This document shows, in pieces, positions 1 through 5,833 of a DNA stretch of 7,290 nucleotides. Made by a program: the position numbers and the translations under genes. Position 1 is the stretch's first letter, and each line of letters begins with the position of its first letter. Below the pieces are notes generated by a model. That model made no database searches, was not told the origin of the DNA, and saw only the letters and a program-made list of their open reading frames with translations. The stretch is from contig PLAX01000013.1 in the NCBI GenBank assembly GCA_003135255.1, positions 10,785 to 18,074 on the forward strand. The letters run 5' to 3'. The DNA is from Candidatus Dormiibacterota bacterium (lineage in GTDB: Bacteria > Chloroflexota > Dormibacteria > Aeolococcales > Aeolococcaceae).

Positions 1-2
1 CG

Positions 3-542
3 GGGCCGGAGCCCCAGGAGTCGACGTACTGGGACAGTGACCAGCTGGACCTGGTGCGGCAGGGCTGCGGCCTCCGCCATCGTCGTCGCCTCGACCGGCC
101 GGACGAACCCGGGATCTGGACGCTGAAGACCCCCGGGCGGATGGACGCCGACCGGATGGTGAGGGGGGAGCATGAGCTGCGCGCCGAGGGGTCGACCCCA
201 CCGGCGGAGTTGCTCTCGCTGATCCCGGAGGCGGTCGATCCCGCGGCCCTGCACCCCGTGGCGGTGCTCAGCGCCACCCGGCGGGTGCTCACCCTGGGCC
301 GTTCGGCATCGGGCGAGAGGGGGGCCGGCACTGTCGAGGTGATGGACGACACCGTCGAGGTCCGCGCCCCGGGGGGCGGTCCCGTTGTCGACCGATTCCG
401 CGAGCTCGAGGTCGAGATGCAGGACGGAGCGGACGATCTCGCGGACCGGGTGGCGGCACGGCTTCGCGAGGCCGGCGCGGGACCGCCGGAGAGCACCTCC
501 AAGTACCGGCGGGCGCTGCGGGCTCTGGGTCTCCAGATCTGA
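3..542 (+). CDS. CYTH-domain protein, 5'-truncated by window edge
   Basis: This is the C-terminal part of a CYTH-fold (triphosphate tunnel metalloenzyme) protein. The frame is open from the left edge, and the peptide ESTYWDSDQLDLV ahead of the GTG at 54 already matches the family, so that GTG is not the true start and the gene begins outside the window. Family signs visible in order are the STYWD strand, G-x-x-LRHRR, WTLK with its basic tunnel residue, an R-x-E element, LSATRR, a VEVMDD strand, the acidic FRELEVEM (ExE type), and a C-terminal SKYRRAL. The N-terminal ExExK signature should lie upstream and cannot be checked. Members bind triphosphates with divalent metal; known activities include inorganic triphosphatase, thiamine triphosphatase and class IV adenylate cyclase, and nothing here decides between them. 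The protein stops about 15 residues after FRELEVEM plus a short helix, so no CHAD domain follows. It converges with the gene at 605-1342. Confidence 0.85.
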   Translation, partial: GPEPQESTYWDSDQLDLVRQGCGLRHRRRLDRPDEPGIWTLKTPGRMDADRMVRGEHELRAEGSTPPAELLSLIPEAVDPAALHPVAVLSATRRVLTLGRSASGERGAGTVEVMDDTVEVRAPGGGPVVDRFRELEVEMQDGADDLADRVAARLREAGAGPPESTSKYRRALRALGLQI

Positions 543-572
543 GACGGCCGATCCTGCGAGCCGCGGGGAGGC

Positions 573-597
573 GTCCGTCCGGTCAGAGGGGACGGAC
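573..597. terminator. Stem-loop between convergent genes, probable bidirectional terminator
   Basis: GTCCGTCC (573-580) is perfectly complementary in inverted orientation to GGACGGAC (590-597), leaving a 9-nt loop. A competing 6-bp pairing, CCGGTC (579-584) with GACCGG (595-600), overlaps it. The hairpin sits in the 62-nt gap between the stop of the CYTH gene (540-542) and the stop of the minus-strand gene (605-607), which is where a shared terminator is expected. No T-tract follows on either strand, so it is not a textbook intrinsic terminator; T-poor hairpins are common in high-GC genomes. Confidence 0.45.
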
Positions 598-604
598 CGG
601 CACC

Positions 605-1342
605 CTAGACCGTGCCGCTTGGCGTGGGCTCCCAGCGCCGCACCCAGCGCTCCTCGGCCACCAGCGCCGGCCAGACGTGCTGCTCCATGAGGCTGTCGTA
701 GAAGGCCTGACGGCGCCTCTCGGCCTCGGCTCCCTCCACCGGTGGCACGTGAGCCTTGCGGTCCTGGATCCAGGGTGGGACGCAGCGCAGGATCACCCGG
801 CTGTTGAGCCGAAAGGCGCACTCCGGGTCGCGAGCCTCGCCGACCTCGACGTCGATGCGCAGCAGCGGGCCGGTGTTGTCGAAGAGCTTCCAACCCTGGA
901 CCCAGCGGCGGCCGCGGTTCTGGTCGGTCACCAGGGTGAGAGCCTCGGTGCCGACGTGCTCGCCGCTCGCCGGTCGGGAGAGCGCCGTGAGGGCCGCGCG
1001 CATCCGGGAGTCGAGTCCCTCGGCTAGGTACGACGCCAGCGAGGGTGAGCGGTTGTCCAGGTCGGGCCGGGGGAGCTGCCCGCGGAACTCCACGGGGGCG
1101 AGGGCCTGGACGGTGCGGGCATGGCGTCGGCAGAGATGCCAGGAGTTGACCGTCACGACGTGGTCGGCGCACCACGCTGTCGGGCACGGGATGCCGCGCC
1201 GGTCACGGTAATCGCACGACACCCGGTTCTCGGCCTGGCAGCCGGGCTCGGAGCATGGCTGCTCGCTGGGATGTCCGGGTGAGGCGGCGGGCACGCCCAC
1301 GATCTCCGCCTCGACCGCTTTCTGACGCCTCAGCAACGACAC
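605..1342 (-). CDS. Uncharacterised protein with Cys/His-rich putative zinc-binding N-terminal region
   Basis: I do not recognise a named family. With the GTG start at 1342 the protein is 245 aa. Residues about 30-74 hold a dense ligand set: C30, C35, C43, C53, C58, H61, H69, C71 and H74, including CSEPGC, CPTAWCADH and HLCRRHA. This spacing suggests a treble-clef or B-box-like site binding one or two zinc ions (inference). The remaining 170 residues are a soluble, mixed alpha/beta-looking segment (WVQGWKLFDN, LRIDVEVGE, FRLNSRVILRCVPPWI), followed by a charged C-terminal helix. There is no signal peptide or membrane helix. The frame also has a GTG at 1384 (259 aa). I prefer 1342 because GGGGGAAG lies 5-6 nt upstream, and because the predicted promoter would start RNA near 1395, too close to 1384. 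It is divergent from trpB2 and convergent with the CYTH gene, so it is probably monocistronic. It could be regulatory or nucleic-acid binding; no function is assigned. Confidence 0.72.
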   Translation of the reverse strand: MSLLRRQKAVEAEIVGVPAASPGHPSEQPCSEPGCQAENRVSCDYRDRRGIPCPTAWCADHVVTVNSWHLCRRHARTVQALAPVEFRGQLPRPDLDNRSPSLASYLAEGLDSRMRAALTALSRPASGEHVGTEALTLVTDQNRGRRWVQGWKLFDNTGPLLRIDVEVGEARDPECAFRLNSRVILRCVPPWIQDRKAHVPPVEGAEAERRRQAFYDSLMEQHVWPALVAEERWVRRWEPTPSGTV

Positions 1343-1390
1343 CTCAGCTTCCCCCAAGCCCAGCGTCCGCCCCTCCGGGCACACCCCTTC

Positions 1391-1402
1391 TGAGCATGCT
1401 CA
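1391..1402. promoter_or_regulatory. Perfect 12-bp palindrome, candidate operator
   Basis: TGAGCATGCTCA is a perfect inverted repeat. It lies immediately downstream of the predicted -10 box of the minus-strand gene, over its expected transcription start, which is a repressor-type position. It is in the 238-nt divergent region between that gene and trpB2. The binding protein is unknown. A 12-bp palindrome could occur by chance, but the location makes an operator plausible. Confidence 0.35.
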
Positions 1403-1431
1403 GGCTACCAGGATCGAGCCTCTCCTGTCAA
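1402..1431 (-). promoter_or_regulatory. Sigma70-type promoter for the Cys/His-rich protein gene
   Basis: Read on the minus strand, a perfect TTGACA (-35, 1431-1426) is followed after 18 nt by TAGCCT (-10, 1407-1402; matches TATAAT at T1, A2 and T6). The expected start of transcription is about 1395, leaving a leader of about 50 nt before the GTG at 1342. A consensus -35 is rare by chance in DNA this GC-rich. The -10 is weak. Confidence 0.42.
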
Positions 1432-1536
1432 ACGCTCTGACACCTGCACAAGGGCGAAGCGCTGCACAGCTTTCTCCCCACGGCGACTCCAGCGCATCCC
1501 CCACCAGCGCGCTACCAGGAGTGGCGGACCGCGCCC

Positions 1537-1545
1537 TGATAGAGT
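1537..1545 (+). promoter_or_regulatory. Possible extended -10 element upstream of trpB2
   Basis: TGATAGAGT reads as TG-n-TAGAGT (four of six matches to TATAAT, with the extended-10 TG). It is one of the few AT-containing stretches in the region and would start RNA near 1551, about 30 nt before the ATG at 1581. No convincing -35 lies 16-18 nt upstream. The call is weak. No T-box, trp attenuator or Trp-rich leader peptide was found between 1385 and 1580. Confidence 0.2.
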
Positions 1546-1580
1546 CCCGGCGACCGTCCGCCGATCGTTGGGGAAGACCT

Positions 1581-2831
1581 ATGCGCTGGACTATGCCGCC
1601 CGATCGAGTTCCTGAAGCCTGGTTCAACGTCGTGCCGCGGCTGGCGCAGCCGATCGACCCGGCGCTCCACCCCAGAACCAGGCAGCCGGCGGGCCCACAG
1701 GACCTCGCCCCCCTCTTTCCGATGGCCCTGATCCTCCAGGAGGTGTCGACCGACCCCTGGATCGACATCCCGGGCCCGGTCCTCGACATCCTCCGCCTCT
1801 GGCGCCCGACTCCCCTGGTTCGTGCCCGCCGCCTTGAGCAGGCGCTCGACACCCCGGCGCGGATCTACTACAAGGACGAGTCCGTCTCCCCGGCCGGCTC
1901 GCACAAGCCCAACACCGCCGTTCCCCAGGCCTACTACAACCGCGAGGAGGGGATCAAGCGCATCGCCACGGAGACGGGTGCCGGCCAGTGGGGGAGCGCG
2001 CTCGCCTTCTCCTGCTCACTCTTCGGCCTCACCTGCAAGGTCTACATGGTGCGGGCCTCGTACGAGCAGAAGCCCTACCGTCGGCTGATGATGGAGGCCT
2101 GGGGTGGCGAGGTGGTGCCGTCGCCGGTGGACGACCCCGACAGCCCCGGCTCGCTCGGCATGGCGATCAGCGATGCCGTCCGCGACGCCGGCAGCCGTGA
2201 GGACACCCACTACTCGCTGGGGTCGGTGCTCAACCATGTGCTCCTCCACCAGACCGTGATCGGCCTGGAGGCCAAGGAGCAGCTCCAGCTGGCGGGTGAG
2301 GAGAAGCCCGACCTGGTCATCGGTTGCTGCGGTGGCGGCTCCAACCTCGGCGGCCTCGCCCTGCCCTTCGTTGCGGACGAGGGCGTCGAACTGCTGGCGG
2401 TGGAGCCGACCAGCTGCGCCACCCTCACCACCGGGAAGTTCGAGTACGACTTCGGCGACACCGCCGGGCTCACCCCGCTCCTCTCGATGTACACGCTCGG
2501 CCACGACTTCGTGCCCCCATCGATCCACGCGGGCGGCCTCCGGTACCACGGTGACGCGCCGATCATCAGCAACCTGGTGCACACGGGGCGGATGCGCGCC
2601 AGCGCATACAACCAGACCGCCGTCTTCGAGGCGGCCATCCAGTGGGCGCGGACCCAGGGGACGATCCCGGCTCCCGAGACCGCGCACGCCATCAAGGCGA
2701 CCATCGACGCCGCCCTCCAGGCCCGCGAAGAGGGCAAGGAGAAGGTGATCCTCTTCGGCTACTCCGGGCACGGGCTCCTCGACCTGCAGGCGTACGACGA
2801 CTTCCTCACCGGGAAGCTGGCCGGCAGCTGA
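1581..2831 (+). CDS. trpB2: TrpB2-type tryptophan synthase beta-like PLP enzyme
   Basis: A fold-type II PLP enzyme of the TrpB2 (TrpB-like) family; TrpB converts indole plus L-serine to L-tryptophan. The 416-aa length is close to the usual 420-450. The N-terminal DLAPLFPMALI and RLWRPTPL are TrpB2 hallmarks. GSHKPNTA carries the Schiff-base lysine K109, TETGAGQWG carries the catalytic glutamate E131, GCCGGGSN (about 248-255) binds the PLP phosphate, and TPLLSMYTLGHDFVPP, IHAGGLRYHG and SGHG are conserved. The loop PSPVDDPDSPGSLG (from P180) seems about a dozen residues shorter than in remembered relatives, which carry a TExGRKIL-like stretch there. The ATG at 1581 is chosen because GGGGAAG lies 4 nt upstream and family proteins begin near here; a GTG at 1521 would add 20 atypical residues and its AGGAG touches the start codon. 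No trpA or other trp gene is adjacent. TrpB2 can act without TrpA, so salvage of free indole or a serine/threonine-related reaction are options. Confidence 0.94.
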   Translation: MRWTMPPDRVPEAWFNVVPRLAQPIDPALHPRTRQPAGPQDLAPLFPMALILQEVSTDPWIDIPGPVLDILRLWRPTPLVRARRLEQALDTPARIYYKDESVSPAGSHKPNTAVPQAYYNREEGIKRIATETGAGQWGSALAFSCSLFGLTCKVYMVRASYEQKPYRRLMMEAWGGEVVPSPVDDPDSPGSLGMAISDAVRDAGSREDTHYSLGSVLNHVLLHQTVIGLEAKEQLQLAGEEKPDLVIGCCGGGSNLGGLALPFVADEGVELLAVEPTSCATLTTGKFEYDFGDTAGLTPLLSMYTLGHDFVPPSIHAGGLRYHGDAPIISNLVHTGRMRASAYNQTAVFEAAIQWARTQGTIPAPETAHAIKATIDAALQAREEGKEKVILFGYSGHGLLDLQAYDDFLTGKLAGS

Positions 2832-2891
2832 AGGAAGAGGGACGGCAGAGCCGCGGGCACCGACCGCTCGGCGGCCGGCCCGTATCTCGAC

Positions 2892-3491
2892 GTGCGCACC
2901 GAGCGACTTCCTGCTGATGAACCAGACCGGGGCGACGCGATCCTCGCGGAGCTGAACGATCTCGCCGGAGCGGTCAGATCAGCCCGGCGTGGGGAGGCAT
3001 CGGGGTGGGACACCTTGTTCGAACGGTTCCACCCCGATGTGCACGCCTACGCGCTCGCCCGCCTGGGTGACTGGTCGGGTGCCGAGGACGTGACCCAGGA
3101 GGTGTTCGTGGCCGCCGTGACATCGATCCGCAGGCTGCGCGACGAGCGCGAGCCGGCGGTTCAAGCGTGGTTCCTGCACATCTGCCGTCACAAGGTCATC
3201 GACCACCTCCGCCGCAACCTGCGCCAGCGCCGCCTGCCGGTGGACGAACCCGAGCCGGCATCCGACCCCCAGCATGTCGTCGAGGCCAGATTGCGCGCCG
3301 ATGAGCTGCGTGCTGCGCTGAGCAAGCTCACCGAGGACCAGCGCGACATCCTCGTCCGCCGCTTTGTCCTGGACCACTCGATCGATGAGGTGGCCTCGGC
3401 CACCGGGCGCAGCGCGGGCGCGGTCAAGTCGCTCCAGCACCGCGCACTGGCCACCCTCGGCCGCCTGTTCGCGGGGAGGCAGGCTTCGTGA
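2892..3491 (+). CDS. ECF-type RNA polymerase sigma factor
   Basis: A 199-aa sigma-70 family protein of the two-domain ECF type; it would recruit RNA polymerase to a specific set of promoters. Region 2 spans about residues 42-110: WDTLFERFHPDVHAYALARL, then the core-binding/-10 segment GAEDVTQEVFVAA and WFLHICRHKVIDHLRR. A Pro/Glu-rich linker (about 115-128) follows. Region 4 covers about 133-193, with LSKLTEDQRDILVRRF and the helix-turn-helix SIDEVASATGRSAGAVKSLQHRAL. There is no region 1 or 3 and no C-terminal extension. A GTG at 2892 is the likely start; no good Shine-Dalgarno precedes it, so the start is uncertain, although the first 25 residues are dispensable to the domain. It lies 60 nt after trpB2 on the same strand with no convincing terminator between, so read-through is possible. 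Its TGA overlaps the GTG of the next gene by 4 nt (GTGA), the usual arrangement of a sigma factor and its membrane regulator. Confidence 0.93.
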   Translation: MRTERLPADEPDRGDAILAELNDLAGAVRSARRGEASGWDTLFERFHPDVHAYALARLGDWSGAEDVTQEVFVAAVTSIRRLRDEREPAVQAWFLHICRHKVIDHLRRNLRQRRLPVDEPEPASDPQHVVEARLRADELRAALSKLTEDQRDILVRRFVLDHSIDEVASATGRSAGAVKSLQHRALATLGRLFAGRQAS

Positions 3492-4249
3492 ACGACGCTC
3501 ACATGGTGCTGGACCGCCTCACCGCTTGGCGCGATGACAGCCGGCGCTTCCCCCGGCCGCTCGCGCGGGAGCGCGCTCGCGCCGCCATGCACGCGGCCCT
3601 CGCGTCGGGCACGGCACCCGTGGGGGCGCGGAGTGCCGCTCTCCGCATTCACCCTCGCTGGCGAGCCCGGCTCACCGGGTCGGTCGTGGCCCTTGCCGCC
3701 GCCGCCGCCGTGGTGGCGCTTGGCTGGGATGCCCCCGCGGGCTCCCCGCTCTTCGGGATCCGGTCGGCTCGCCAGGGCGTGCAGCTCGTGCTTCCCGGGG
3801 CCGACGCTGCATCCCTCCACCTCCAGTTCGCCGAACAGGACCTGGCCGACGCCAGGGTGGGCACCGATCTCGCCTCGAGCCTGGCGGACGCCGGCTCGCA
3901 GCTGAGGTCTGCCCTCTCCGCCCTTCCCAGCGACCTGGGCTCACCCCTCTGGGCCCGCTACGAGGACGACCAGACCACGCTCGCGAACGCGGAGAAGGGG
4001 ATCGGGACGGCGAGCCCCGGTGAGCCGCCGCGAACCAGCGCGGGGTCCCCGCCGGGGGCGACCGCGCCGGGATCCAGCGCAGAGCCCTCGGGCTCGGACA
4101 GGTCACCGCGCGCCACCGGAAGTCCGCGACCCTCCGGGTCGGACGACGACGGCTCCCCGGCTCCCAGCGCGAGTGGTGGTGGCGGCGGCGGCGGTGATGA
4201 CGGCGGCGGGGGCGGCAGCGATGACGGGGGTGGTGGCGATGGCGGCTGA
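3488..4249 (+). CDS. Single-pass membrane protein, DUF5667-like, probable regulator of the adjacent sigma factor
   Basis: A 253-aa protein starting at the GTG inside the GTGA overlap with the sigma gene, implying coupled translation. Residues 1-60 form a basic, Arg-rich cytoplasmic segment (AWRDDSRRFPRPLARERARAAM). Residues 62-80 are one hydrophobic helix (LTGSVVALAAAAAVVALGW). Residues about 84-150 (GSPLFGIRSARQGVQL, then HLQFAEQDLADAR) resemble DUF5667, a helical extracytoplasmic domain seen after ECF sigma genes in actinobacteria. From about 170 on it is Ser/Pro/Gly-rich disorder, ending in a Gly/Asp tail from about 227. The zinc anti-sigma HxxxCxxC motif is absent and the protein has no cysteine, so sigma binding would have to be through the short N-terminal segment. 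The role as anti-sigma is inferred from position and topology. Alternatively it is a surface protein made under the sigma factor's control. Confidence 0.82.
   Translation: MNDAHMVLDRLTAWRDDSRRFPRPLARERARAAMHAALASGTAPVGARSAALRIHPRWRARLTGSVVALAAAAAVVALGWDAPAGSPLFGIRSARQGVQLVLPGADAASLHLQFAEQDLADARVGTDLASSLADAGSQLRSALSALPSDLGSPLWARYEDDQTTLANAEKGIGTASPGEPPRTSAGSPPGATAPGSSAEPSGSDRSPRATGSPRPSGSDDDGSPAPSASGGGGGGGDDGGGGGSDDGGGGDGG
4174..4246 (+). repeat. GGN/GAY low-complexity tract coding a Gly-Asp tail
   Basis: Runs of GGT/GGC/GGG codons are interrupted by GAT-GAC pairs, encoding seven glycines, DD, five glycines, S, DD, four glycines, D and GG at the extreme C-terminus of the membrane protein. The repeat unit is imperfect at DNA level but regular at protein level (Gly block plus DD). 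Such tracts can change length by slippage. A metal-binding or flexible surface role is possible but not shown. Confidence 0.75.
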
Positions 4250-4255
4250 GCCGGC

Positions 4256-4272
4256 GCGCGGCGGACCCGCGC
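4256..4272. terminator. Short GC stem-loop between convergent stops
   Basis: GCGCGG (4256-4261) pairs with CCGCGC (4267-4272) around a 5-nt loop. It fills most of the 23-nt gap between the membrane-protein stop (4247-4249) and the ferredoxin stop (4275-4273). There is no T-tract. In GC-rich DNA a 6-bp GC stem is not strongly significant, so this is only a candidate shared terminator. Confidence 0.28.
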
Positions 4273-4518
4273 TCAAGATCCCCGCGTGTCCTCGGCGGCG
4301 GTGAGGGCCAGCGCCACCCTGGGGCATTGGGCGACGGCTCGGCGGGCGAGTCGCTGCAGACGGCCATCTTCCAGGGGACGGCGCTCCACGATCGGATAGC
4401 CCCAGTCGTCGAGGCGGATCAGCTCCGGCACGATCTCCGCGCAGTACCCGACGCCGTCGCAGAGGATGGGATTGAGGCGCAACCTCGGGGGTCCGTCGGC
4501 GGCGTTCGGATCCCTCAT
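4273..4518 (-). CDS. Small 3Fe-4S-type ferredoxin
   Basis: An 81-aa acidic-to-neutral ferredoxin, last gene of the redox operon. C20-D-G-V-G-Y-C26 followed by VAQC65-P gives three cysteine ligands; the position that would hold the middle cysteine of a 4Fe-4S set is V23, so a 3Fe-4S cluster is expected. The segment YCAEIVPELIRLDDWGYP matches the CAExxPExFxxDDxG pattern of small 3Fe-4S ferredoxins (the type that often serves actinobacterial P450s). The ATG at 4518 overlaps the TGA of the upstream NuoF-like gene by 4 nt (ATGA), indicating coupled translation; an in-frame ATG at 4524 would add Met-Ala. It is cytoplasmic, with no signal peptide. Its position suggests that it passes electrons to or from the NuoF-like protein and the membrane cytochrome rather than serving a P450. 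No P450 gene is in the window. Confidence 0.9.
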   Translation of the reverse strand: MRDPNAADGPPRLRLNPILCDGVGYCAEIVPELIRLDDWGYPIVERRPLEDGRLQRLARRAVAQCPRVALALTAAEDTRGS

Positions 4519-5828
4519 CGCCATCCGGGGGTGGACCGTGGGGGTGGGGGCAGGGCCCCGTCCGCCCATCCGTGGCACGGCATTCCCCGGAGGTGCAGCG
4601 CAAGGTGATCCGGGAAGGCCTCGAGCGCCGAGACGACGTTGTGGATGGCGCCGTCCGGATGATGACAGCCGCCCCGCCCGGTGACCTGAAGAGCCCACCG
4701 GCGTACCCGCTCGAGGTCGCCGGGATTCGCGTCCGACGCGGCGATGCGCAGCATGGCGTCCGCGATGGCGCGCAGACCGTGGACGCAGGGACCGCACTGC
4801 CCGGCCGATTGGCGGGCGAGGTAGTCGGCGATCCGTGCCGACTCGCTCAGCCCGCAGCCGTGTCCTCCGAGAACGCCGAGGACCCCGCAGCCGAGCGCCA
4901 CCTCGTCCGGCGTGAGCCGGAGGTGAGCCACCGCGGCCGGTGCGATCCAGGTGCCGGCGTAGCCGCCGACGAGCACGCCTGCGGTGGCACCCGCCACCCC
5001 TCCGGCGAGACCGATCGCGTCGACGAGAGGGGTCCCGACATCGATCTCGTAGACCCCCGGGTGCCGGACACTGCCGCTCAGGGTCACCAGCGCGGTCCCC
5101 GGGGCTCCGGCGGTGCCGCGGGCGCGGAACCAGGCGTCACCGAAGCGTGCGACGAGCGCCGTGTTGGCGATCGTCTCGGCGTTGTGGACCAGGGTGGGTC
5201 GACCACCCACACCGCGTTCGGAGGGGTATGGGGGGGCGAAACCGGGCTTTGAGGGCCCGCCGTTCAGGCGTCTGACCACCGCCGACGATTCCCCGGCGAC
5301 GTAGCGATGAGCTGTGCGCACCACACGAACCGGGACCTCGCGGACCCCCGCATCCCGGCGCTCGCGCAGACTTCTGTGCAGCGCGCGCACCAGCGGCCGC
5401 GACGGGCTGGAGAGGTAGATGACGATCCCCTCCGCGCCGACGCTCTCCGCCGCGACCTGGGCGCCGTCGAGGATCAGATGGGGACGGTGCAGTGCGAGTG
5501 TCCGATCCTTGGCGGAGAGCGGCTCGCCTTCCGACGCGTTGACCACCACCAGGGCCGGACGCTCCTCCACGTGGTCGGAGACCGCTCGCCATTTCCGTCC
5601 TGCGGGGAACCAGCCTCCGCCGCGGCCGCGGAGCCCGCTGCGCTCCAGCACCTCGATCATCCAGTCGCCCCCGGTCGGCCGCGCTCCGAGGCGCTCTCGA
5701 TGCTCGGCGAAGCTCTCGGCGCCCCGCTCGGGTTGGGGACCGGCCAGAAGCCTCGGCGATGCGTGTGGGGCCGGCGCGCGGGGCGGCAACGCAGTCGGCC
5801 CCGCTCCGGCGCGGTGCGACTCCAGCAT
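4515..5828 (-). CDS. NuoF/RnfC-like FMN, SLBB and Fe-S oxidoreductase subunit
   Basis: A 437-aa homologue of the complex I 51-kDa subunit (NuoF). It has the flavin-loop motif SGLRGRGGGWFPAGRKW (64-80; SGLRGRGGAGFPTGxKW in NuoF), VVNASEGEPLSAKDR (95-109), a YVAGESSAV segment (176-184) in place of YICGEETAL, and GVGGRPTLVHNAETIAN (206-222). An SLBB domain (about 245-295, SGSVRHPGVYEIDVG) comes next. The C-terminal helical Fe-S module is SAGQCGPC (341-348) with distal C388. The first N3 cysteine is replaced by A342, leaving C345, C348 and C388, so the cluster is altered or uses another ligand. A Pro-rich tail ends it. Role (inferred): FMN-mediated electron exchange between NAD(P)H or another donor and the ferredoxin/cytochrome. 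The ATG at 5828 is 5 nt past the upstream stop; an in-frame GTG at 5837 would give a 4-nt overlap. No NuoE or NuoG is adjacent, so this is not respiratory complex I. Confidence 0.9.
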   Translation of the reverse strand: MLESHRAGAGPTALPPRAPAPHASPRLLAGPQPERGAESFAEHRERLGARPTGGDWMIEVLERSGLRGRGGGWFPAGRKWRAVSDHVEERPALVVVNASEGEPLSAKDRTLALHRPHLILDGAQVAAESVGAEGIVIYLSSPSRPLVRALHRSLRERRDAGVREVPVRVVRTAHRYVAGESSAVVRRLNGGPSKPGFAPPYPSERGVGGRPTLVHNAETIANTALVARFGDAWFRARGTAGAPGTALVTLSGSVRHPGVYEIDVGTPLVDAIGLAGGVAGATAGVLVGGYAGTWIAPAAVAHLRLTPDEVALGCGVLGVLGGHGCGLSESARIADYLARQSAGQCGPCVHGLRAIADAMLRIAASDANPGDLERVRRWALQVTGRGGCHHPDGAIHNVVSALEAFPDHLALHLRGMPCHGWADGALPPPPRSTPGWR

Positions 5829-5833
5829 GGAGG

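Noticed and set aside
54..542. GTG at 54 as the start of a complete 162-aa gene
   Set aside because: The same frame is open to the window edge, and the residues just before 54 (ESTYWDSDQLDL) are part of the CYTH fold, so the gene is truncated rather than starting here.
1385..1580. T-box, trp attenuator or leader peptide upstream of trpB2
   Set aside because: There is no specifier/antiterminator consensus, no short open frame with consecutive Trp codons, and no terminator with a T-tract in this region.
1521..1580. GTG at 1521 as the trpB2 start
   Set aside because: AGGAG runs directly into the GTG, leaving no spacer. The 20 extra residues are not family-like, and the ATG at 1581 has a properly spaced GGGGAAG.
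2016..2771. Long minus-strand frame (251 aa) inside trpB2
   Set aside because: It lies antisense to a gene with unmistakable catalytic motifs. Long antisense frames are a codon-bias artefact of high-GC DNA, and its composition is unnatural.
2832..2891. Autoregulated ECF promoter between trpB2 and the sigma gene
   Set aside because: A GGAAG is present at the start of the gap, but no matching GGAAC-type -35 with a spaced CGTC-type -10 can be defended, so no site was called.
3672..4603. Minus-strand Arg/His-rich frames opposite the sigma-linked membrane protein
   Set aside because: Repeated His/Arg runs are the reverse reading of the GGN/GAY tract and Pro/Ser-rich codons. There is no start context.
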